Part shown: positions 8,309-12,426 of the stretch, piece by piece | How positions within the stretch are numbered: position 1 is the stretch's first letter | Layout: each line of letters begins with the position of its first letter | NCBI GenBank assembly: GCA_049297375.1 | Contig: JBAQUF010000045.1 | Span: 1 to 12,426 of the forward strand | Reading direction: 5' to 3' | Length of the DNA: 12,426 nucleotides | From: JAAZNV01 sp049297375 | GTDB taxonomy: Bacteria > Patescibacteriota > WWE3 > UBA101185 > UBA10185 | The notes under the pieces: generated by a model | What the model was told of the DNA's origin: nothing | Seen by the model: only the letters and a program-made list of their open reading frames with translations | The model's database searches: none | Position numbers and translations under genes: made by a program

Positions 8309-8614
8309 TTAAATACCCTGCACTCCAATAGTCCTCATAAGAATGTTTTTTAATGCAAATGCAATAAAAGCAACAACAAAACCTATAACAGACCACATAA
8401 CAGATTTTTGAGCTTTATCCAAAAGCTTTTCATCACCAGAGCTAGTAATAAATTGTATAAAGGCATAGGCCAAGGTAACGATGGTTACACCCATTGCTAT
8501 GATAATAGCAGTATTGGCAACCACCATCACCATAGACTGAACAGTTGTTAACTTACCTGCTACCTTATCACCAGACGCGAAGCCCTCTATTGCCTGTTCC
8601 AACGGTACAAACAT
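8309..8614 (-). CDS. VirB2/TrbC-like pilin-type two-helix membrane protein
   Basis: A 101-residue protein, the shortest of the four paralogues. It has no clear cleavable signal peptide: about 25 mildly polar residues precede helix 1 (about 31-57) and helix 2 (about 71-95). The loop between the helices has G60, D61, A68, Q69 and G78, matching GD-x6-A-[QK]-x8-G. KAQKSV in this loop is almost identical to QAQKSV in the next gene upstream, which points to a gene duplication. The start at 8614 lacks a Shine-Dalgarno sequence. TGTTAATAAT lies just before it on the minus strand and could be an internal promoter element. The stop is six bases before the following pilin-like gene. Confidence 0.7.
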   Translation of the reverse strand: MFVPLEQAIEGFASGDKVAGKLTTVQSMVMVVANTAIIIAMGVTIVTLAYAFIQFITSSGDEKLLDKAQKSVMWSVIGFVVAFIAFALKNILMRTIGVQGI

Positions 8615-8647
8615 ATTATTTAATTATTAACAAATACACGCAGTAAA

Positions 8648-8983
8648 CTAATTACCTTCTAATGGATCCTCTGCACCAAGGATATTAAGTACTAAAGCCT
8701 TTACAAGGTAGACAAGAAACACTCCGACTCCACCGAGTATTGCGTAAGTTACCGATTTCTGTGCCTGTTCTGTGGCAACTTTATCACCTTGAGATGTAAT
8801 AAATTTAATAAAGCCCAGGGCGAGAAATACCACTGCTACTCCTAAACCAACAATTATAATTAAATTCGTAATCCAAGTAAACAACTCCTGCAAATTAGTT
8901 ACATCATCTCCTAAAGGGTTTATAGGTTCAGTACTTACTTCAGCGTAAACGTTTGTAACAAACAAAGATAAAGAATTAAGCAT
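8648..8983 (-). CDS. VirB2/TrbC-like pilin protein with strong ribosome binding site
   Basis: A 111-residue protein with a short N-terminal hydrophobic stretch and probable cleavage after VYA (residue 14). A short polar region precedes two membrane helices (about 39-63 and 77-99), whose loop contains G66, D67, A74, Q75 and G84. Size, topology and loop match VirB2/TrbC-like pilins commonly found in Patescibacteria. Its near-perfect Shine-Dalgarno sequence, nine bases before the ATG, is the best in the window. That would suit a structural subunit made in many copies, so this is the best candidate for the major pilin. It lies 30 bases downstream of the cysteine-knot pilin gene and 33 bases upstream of the next paralogue. 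Confidence 0.75.
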   Translation of the reverse strand: MLNSLSLFVTNVYAEVSTEPINPLGDDVTNLQELFTWITNLIIIVGLGVAVVFLALGFIKFITSQGDKVATEQAQKSVTYAILGGVGVFLVYLVKALVLNILGAEDPLEGN

Positions 8984-8990
8984 TCTATTA

Positions 8991-9000
8991 CACCTCCTTA
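8991..9000 (-). promoter_or_regulatory. Near-consensus Shine-Dalgarno site of the 8983 pilin gene
   Basis: On the minus strand TAAGGAGGTG places GGAGG nine bases before the ATG at 8983. It is nearly fully complementary to the usual 3' end of 16S rRNA. Most other genes in the window have no such site, so it both fixes this start and suggests unusually strong translation. Confidence 0.8.
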
Positions 9001-9013
9001 ATTTAGATAAACC

Positions 9014-9769
9014 TTAAATACTAATGTTTCCTCCAATAAGTGAGTTAATTATAACTCTCAGTATTGCAGCTGACAATAAAATAAAAATGATACCAATAAT
9101 GGCAGCAGTAAGCTGTCCTTGAGCATCTTGAGTCTTCTTAGGATCGCCTTCGCTTGTCATTAACAAATAACCAGAAATTACGATATAACAAAAACCAAGA
9201 AACAAAGCGCCATAGTACAGTACTTTGGCAACTGGCGTGATTAAATCCTGCCAGTTAGTTATCTTTGGGCCTTTGTACGTATCATCTAAAGCAGGTCCGC
9301 AAGTATTTATATTACATGTAAGAGTTGAGCAACACGGGGTTTCAGAATCACAAGGTTCTCCATATGTGGAACACTCCGTTCCAAATAGATCGATTTTGCA
9401 TGTTCCATTACTACAAATAGCAGGGTCGCAACATTCGCTGCTGCTACTGCACGAAGTCCCTGCTATATGACAACTCTGACATGTGGAGCTTTCGCAAATG
9501 TAACCAACACAACAGTCTCCACTCAAGCCACAGTAACCACCCTTTGGTATACAGGTTGTCTCCTCCCCACAACTTTCATCCAGAACGCAACTGTAAACGG
9601 AACCTTTCCTTGCACACCTATACCCAGGCTGATCACAAACTTCACAAGTCCCCACAGGCTCAGCCGTATAAGCATCACACTTAGCAGCAAAAGAGTAATG
9701 TGGCAACAGTACATATATGGCTCCAAAAACAACAAAAAAAGTAAATATCTTAAAGTTTTTTAAACTCAT
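9014..9769 (-). CDS. Pilin-like protein carrying three tandem cystine-knot-type repeats
   Basis: A 251-residue protein. A signal peptide (about 1-29, ending SFAA) is followed by a cysteine-rich ectodomain (31-157). Two membrane helices (about 183-205 and 221-245) complete it, with the pilin-family loop G208, D209, A216, Q217, G226 between them. The ectodomain starts with an irregular region (C31, C42, C45, C52, C61, C67). Three 25-residue repeats then have identical spacing C-x6-C-x5-CC-x4-C-x4-C (C73-C97, C100-C124, C133-C157). That framework with adjacent middle cysteines is the one seen in inhibitor-cystine-knot peptides, which suggests three small knots outside the cell. Apart from Cys the repeats differ, so spacing seems to be what is conserved. 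It is first in the pilin operon. Base composition over 9361-9660 is about 47% GC by hand count, higher than its surroundings. The function is unknown; adhesion, tip or binding roles are guesses. Confidence 0.7.
   Translation of the reverse strand: MSLKNFKIFTFFVVFGAIYVLLPHYSFAAKCDAYTAEPVGTCEVCDQPGYRCARKGSVYSCVLDESCGEETTCIPKGGYCGLSGDCCVGYICESSTCQSCHIAGTSCSSSSECCDPAICSNGTCKIDLFGTECSTYGEPCDSETPCCSTLTCNINTCGPALDDTYKGPKITNWQDLITPVAKVLYYGALFLGFCYIVISGYLLMTSEGDPKKTQDAQGQLTAAIIGIIFILLSAAILRVIINSLIGGNISI
9299..9553 (-). repeat. Three tandem protein-level cysteine repeats (knottin-like)
   Basis: The repeats occupy 9553-9479, 9472-9398 and 9373-9299 on the minus strand, with 2- and 8-residue linkers. 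Each has six cysteines spaced x6, x5, x0, x4, x4. Outside the cysteines little sequence is shared, so they are old or fast-evolving duplications rather than recent DNA repeats. Confidence 0.85.
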
Positions 9770-9817
9770 AACTAAATACTAACATAGTAGTACTTAAGAA
9801 ATACATATATATTTAAC

Positions 9818-9826
9818 TGATATAAT
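9818..9826 (+). promoter_or_regulatory. Extended -10 promoter of the SpoIID gene, probably leaderless
   Basis: TGATATAAT is an exact TGN-TATAAT extended -10 element, ending eight bases before the ATG at 9835. A start about seven bases downstream would give a leader of at most two or three bases. No good -35 is seen, as is usual for extended -10 promoters. It lies in the 65-base spacer shared with the divergent pilin operon, for which no convincing promoter could be singled out. Confidence 0.55.
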
Positions 9827-9834
9827 TCTCATAT

Positions 9835-11628
9835 ATGATCTCTTGCCCATCTAAGAAAAAGATAAGAAGAAACACACTTCTCATAACAACACTACTAATA
9901 ACAATAGTTTTATCTTTCTTTCTTAAAACTAAAAATACATATGCAGAAGATAAATGCAAAAACATATCAGATAAAGATGATCAAGCAGAATGCTATGAAG
10001 AATTAAAAGAAGAAACACAAGCCAAACTGGATAGTACAAAATCAAAACTAAATAACACATTAAATTCAATCAACCAGCTATCCTCTCAACTAGATGTAAC
10101 ACAATCGCAGTTAGATACTATTCAGTCAGACATTGACGATATAAAGGAACAACTTAATCAAATAAACATTGCTTTAGAAGATAGAAACAAAAAACTATCA
10201 GAAAAGATAACATTTAGAAATAATTTACTTAGAAACTACTCTAAGAAAAACGTTATAAACGATCTTGAACTCTTCTTTTCCAAGAATGAAGACGTTGATT
10301 TAAATGGATTCCAGCTAGCTACATTTATATATGCATTTAATAAAGCAACAAGCGGAGATACATTAAATATAATAGGAGCGCTAAATTCTGAAATTAGAGA
10401 TTATGAGAAAAACAAGGAAGAATCAGAAGAGATCAAGAAAGACTTAGAGACTGCACAAAATAACTTAATATCACTTAAGAAAGATTTAGATGCAAGAAAA
10501 GCTAGTGCTCAAAGTCAAGCAAGTAAGCTAGAGGAAGAAAAGACAGAATACGAAGAGGAACTAGAAGCACTTCAAGATAAAATTCTTACATTAAAATATG
10601 GTGATGAGAGCGGGTCTGTTGGAGATTACGAATCACCATCATCCAAAACACCATCTCCTCCATTTGATAATGCTTTTGCTGTATTTTCTTATGGAGCCTA
10701 CACCCACTATAACGGAATGAGTCAGTATGGAGCAAAAGGCAGGGCTGAGGATGGGAAGAGCTATAAAGATATTATTAAGTTTTATTACGATGAAAGTGTA
10801 AAAGAAAAAGATGATTTTCCAGAGAAAATATGTGTAGAAGGGTATGGAAACATGAGTTTTCAAAAATATCTTTATGGTATAGCTGAAATGCCAAGCACTT
10901 GGGACGAAGAAGCACTAAAGGCTCAAGCAGTGGCTGCTAGATCTTATGCGTATAGAAGAACAAAGGGTGGTGGGTGTATATGTACTACTCAAAGCTGCCA
11001 AGTATTTTCAAAGAGCAAGTCGGATAACCCCCCTGGTGATTGGAAATCTGCTGTAAATGATACTGAAAGTGAAATAATAGGCGGGGATACAGGAAAATCA
11101 GGCTATGGGTGGTACTCATCAACAACAGGAGGTTATGTTAACCAGGGAGGGTGGGATTTAGATGGAAAATGGCCAGGAGATGCCTATGAAAAAAAGGCAG
11201 GCTCACCGTGGTTTTACAAAGCATGGTACACCAAAAGTTACAGTGATTCATCAACATGCGGACACCCTCATCCATGGCTTACAGAGGAAGAAATGGCAGA
11301 TATAATAAATTCCTGGGTGGTTTACACAAAAGGGTCATCAGGTGAAAAAAGCCACATTACTCCAAGAACAGAAAGTTGTTGGGGGGGAGATCCTTACTCT
11401 CTTGATGAGATGGCATCAAAAGCAGATAAGTATGGGGATAAATACACTAGCGTATCAAAGGTATGGGTTGATGTAAGCAACTCTGGGTACACTTCTAAGG
11501 TTCATTTTCAAACAAACAACGGTGAGGTATCTATTGATGGGACAACGTTTAAAACTGTATATAACTTAAGAGCTCCTGGTTACATATCTGTAAGAAGTAG
11601 ACTTTATGATATAGAACTAAGAGACTAA
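9835..11628 (+). CDS. Coiled-coil SpoIID-domain peptidoglycan lytic protein
   Basis: A 597-residue protein. A signal peptide or anchor (about 13-30, then TYA) is followed by long coiled coils (about 54-135 and 185-252), as in EnvC/PcsB-type hydrolase regulators. A Ser/Pro-rich linker (257-279) leads to a SpoIID/LytB-type region (about 283-560). Seen there: GMSQYGAKGRA (294-304), followed by SYKDIIKFYY, and YLYGIAEMPSTW (345-356) with Glu351 at the position of the family's catalytic Glu. EALKAQAVAARSYAYR (359-374) and CTTQSCQVF (383-391) follow. SpoIID proteins cut glycan strands as lytic transglycosylases, or enhance amidases. C381, C383 and C388 may form the zinc site known in clostridial SpoIID, though the His usually next to the last Cys is Ser387. 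This is the most securely identified domain in the window. Its role in sporulation is not implied; in this context it probably remodels wall around the membrane machine. Confidence 0.85.
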   Translation: MISCPSKKKIRRNTLLITTLLITIVLSFFLKTKNTYAEDKCKNISDKDDQAECYEELKEETQAKLDSTKSKLNNTLNSINQLSSQLDVTQSQLDTIQSDIDDIKEQLNQINIALEDRNKKLSEKITFRNNLLRNYSKKNVINDLELFFSKNEDVDLNGFQLATFIYAFNKATSGDTLNIIGALNSEIRDYEKNKEESEEIKKDLETAQNNLISLKKDLDARKASAQSQASKLEEEKTEYEEELEALQDKILTLKYGDESGSVGDYESPSSKTPSPPFDNAFAVFSYGAYTHYNGMSQYGAKGRAEDGKSYKDIIKFYYDESVKEKDDFPEKICVEGYGNMSFQKYLYGIAEMPSTWDEEALKAQAVAARSYAYRRTKGGGCICTTQSCQVFSKSKSDNPPGDWKSAVNDTESEIIGGDTGKSGYGWYSSTTGGYVNQGGWDLDGKWPGDAYEKKAGSPWFYKAWYTKSYSDSSTCGHPHPWLTEEEMADIINSWVVYTKGSSGEKSHITPRTESCWGGDPYSLDEMASKADKYGDKYTSVSKVWVDVSNSGYTSKVHFQTNNGEVSIDGTTFKTVYNLRAPGYISVRSRLYDIELRD

Positions 11629-11640
11629 ATCCCCTGCTTA

Positions 11641-12255
11641 TTGTTAACCTACCAATCAAAAAGGAACTTGGTTGATGGTATAATAACTCTAATGAGTACA
11701 CCAGAAATACTTAGGTCATTTATTAAAAACCCACCAAATACCTCTTATCAAGGAAGAGATAATAACGAGCATATAATACTTATTGTCAGAAAAAGTTTAA
11801 TAGCTATCTATAAATGGGTATTTGCTTTTATTTTACTTTTAATAATACCTGTATTTTTAATACCTAAGCTATCGAGCTTGGAATACAATGGGTATGCTGT
11901 GTTTAGTGATAGCTTCATTCGTTGCTTAACTGCTTTTTGGTACTTGTTCTCTATTGGTATCACCTTTCAAAATTTCTTAAATTGGTATTTTGAAGTTCTT
12001 TTAGTAACTAATAAAAAGGTAGTGGATATTGATTGCGCTTGTACAAACATATCAGAAACTACTCTTAATAATATTCAAGATGTAACATCAAAGATAAATA
12101 AAGGATGGGAGCAAATATTAAACATTGGGTCAATATACATTCAAACAGCTGCTGAAAGAGAAGAGTTTGAGTTTGATACTATAGACAACCCTTCATTTGT
12201 TAGAGATGCAATATCAGATTTAATTTCAGAACATAGGGGGCATCATGGACATTAG
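11641..12255 (+). CDS. Bacterial PH-domain (DUF304/YdbT-like) membrane protein
   Basis: The open frame from TTG at 11641 gives 204 residues, but ATG at 11692 (Met18, 187 residues) is the likelier start because TGGTATAAT sits just before it. Two membrane helices (about 58-76 and 92-115, TTG numbering) are followed by a bacterial PH-like domain (about 116-195). It shows the usual landmarks VTNKKVVDID, the helix ETTLNNIQDV, a Gly-containing turn, then GSIYIQTA and a final DNPSFVRDAI helix. Such proteins occur widely in bacterial membranes with poorly defined, perhaps scaffold-like roles. The C-terminus is His-rich (HRGHHGH), and its coding overlaps the next gene by 11 bases, suggesting translational coupling. 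It lies 12 bases (TTG) or 63 bases (ATG) after the SpoIID stop. Confidence 0.75.
   Translation: MLTYQSKRNLVDGIITLMSTPEILRSFIKNPPNTSYQGRDNNEHIILIVRKSLIAIYKWVFAFILLLIIPVFLIPKLSSLEYNGYAVFSDSFIRCLTAFWYLFSIGITFQNFLNWYFEVLLVTNKKVVDIDCACTNISETTLNNIQDVTSKINKGWEQILNIGSIYIQTAAEREEFEFDTIDNPSFVRDAISDLISEHRGHHGH
11676..11684 (+). promoter_or_regulatory. Extended -10 promoter supporting an ATG start at 11692
   Basis: TGGTATAAT is an exact TGN-TATAAT element ending seven bases before ATG 11692. Transcription would begin at or next to that ATG. The element lies inside the reading frame of the longer TTG version, so the longer version would need an upstream transcript. The layout copies the one at 9818-9826. 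Confidence 0.5.
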
Positions 12256-12426
12256 TCAATACTCAATTCAACAAATAATAGAAGTAAGTTCTCATGCTGT
12301 TCAGATTTTTGTGTTTCTAGTGATGGTCCTTTACCTTTTCTTTGCATTTATTTTGATTAGAAAACTAAGAATAATGAACTTAAACTTTAAAACTCCTTAC
12401 AGTAAGCTTTTCACACTACTTTCAAA
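12245..12426 (+). CDS. Short membrane protein, DUF5657-like (3' partial)
   Basis: The frame opens at ATG 12245, overlaps the PH-domain gene by 11 bases and runs off the right edge after 60 codons. AGGGGG at 12235-12240 is a fair Shine-Dalgarno site four bases upstream. The visible part has a polar N-terminus (MDISQYSIQQIIE), then one strong membrane helix (about residues 18-38) leading into IRKLRIMNLNFKTP. This helix-then-R-x-x-x-x-M arrangement is what I recall for short proteins (DUF5657-like) next to type IV secretion-like genes in Patescibacteria. A second helix probably begins at the edge (KLFTLLS). The function is unknown and the family name is tentative. Confidence 0.55.
   Translation, partial: MDISQYSIQQIIEVSSHAVQIFVFLVMVLYLFFAFILIRKLRIMNLNFKTPYSKLFTLLS

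Noticed and set aside
9467..9763. 98-residue open frame on the + strand opposite the cysteine-knot gene, rich in Thr and Asn
   Set aside because: It is a shadow of the GC-richer, Cys-coding minus-strand gene; it has no ribosome site or recognisable domain, and the minus-strand frame has a signal peptide, repeats and membrane helices.
9835..11628. SpoIID as evidence for sporulation
   Set aside because: SpoIID/LytB domains are widespread in non-sporulating bacteria, and no other sporulation gene is present; the context is a membrane machine.
11626..11643. Readthrough or fusion of the SpoIID and PH-domain frames, which share a phase
   Set aside because: A clear TAA at 11626 separates them, the domains are unrelated and a good promoter element precedes ATG 11692; the shared phase is chance.

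Overview
The window is AT-rich (roughly mid-30s % GC by eye). It reads as a cell-surface or secretion locus of a Candidate Phyla Radiation (Patescibacteria) bacterium. Four things point that way: a polytopic VirB6/TrbL-like protein of the kind common in that group, a run of tiny two-helix VirB2/TrbC-like pilins, a SpoIID protein with an N-terminal coiled coil, and a bacterial PH-domain membrane protein followed by a short DUF5657-like protein. The genetic code is standard: Gly uses GGN, and no TGA is needed as sense. The exact lineage cannot be fixed from the sequence (Dojkabacteria, Katanobacteria and Microgenomates are all possible). No rRNA, tRNA, CRISPR array, transposase or integrase is seen, and no gene-free stretch exceeds about 70 bases.

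Layout, left to right. (1) + strand, 2-2323: a large cysteine-rich protein, 5' truncated by the window edge, with a decayed lytic-transglycosylase-like C-terminal domain. (2) - strand, 3710-2352: the VirB6/TrbL-like protein. (3) + strand, 3774-7839: a 1196-residue transmembrane protein ending in a CHAP cysteine-hydrolase domain, then a small membrane-anchored protein. (4) - strand, 9769-7841: four consecutive pilin-like genes, the first carrying three disulfide-knot-like repeats. (5) + strand, 9835-12426: a coiled-coil SpoIID protein, a PH-domain membrane protein, and the start of a short membrane protein cut by the right edge.

Working together (inference): VirB6-like and VirB2-like proteins are parts of a type IV secretion-like or conjugation-like envelope machine. 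The CHAP, SpoIID and transglycosylase-like modules would open or shape the peptidoglycan around it. The VirB4-type ATPase expected of such a machine is not in the window. The most distinctive gene is the 251-residue protein at 9769-9014. It has three repeats of identical cysteine spacing (C-x6-C-x5-CC-x4-C-x4-C, the framework of inhibitor-cystine-knot peptides) on a VirB2-like two-helix module, suggesting a pilin-like protein that displays knottin-like domains outside the cell.

Gene control: several starts have a -10-like element ending only 7-11 bases before the start codon and no Shine-Dalgarno sequence. The clearest are TGATATAAT before 9835 and TGGTATAAT before 11692. This suggests leaderless mRNAs. 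By contrast, the pilin gene at 8983 has a near-perfect Shine-Dalgarno sequence.
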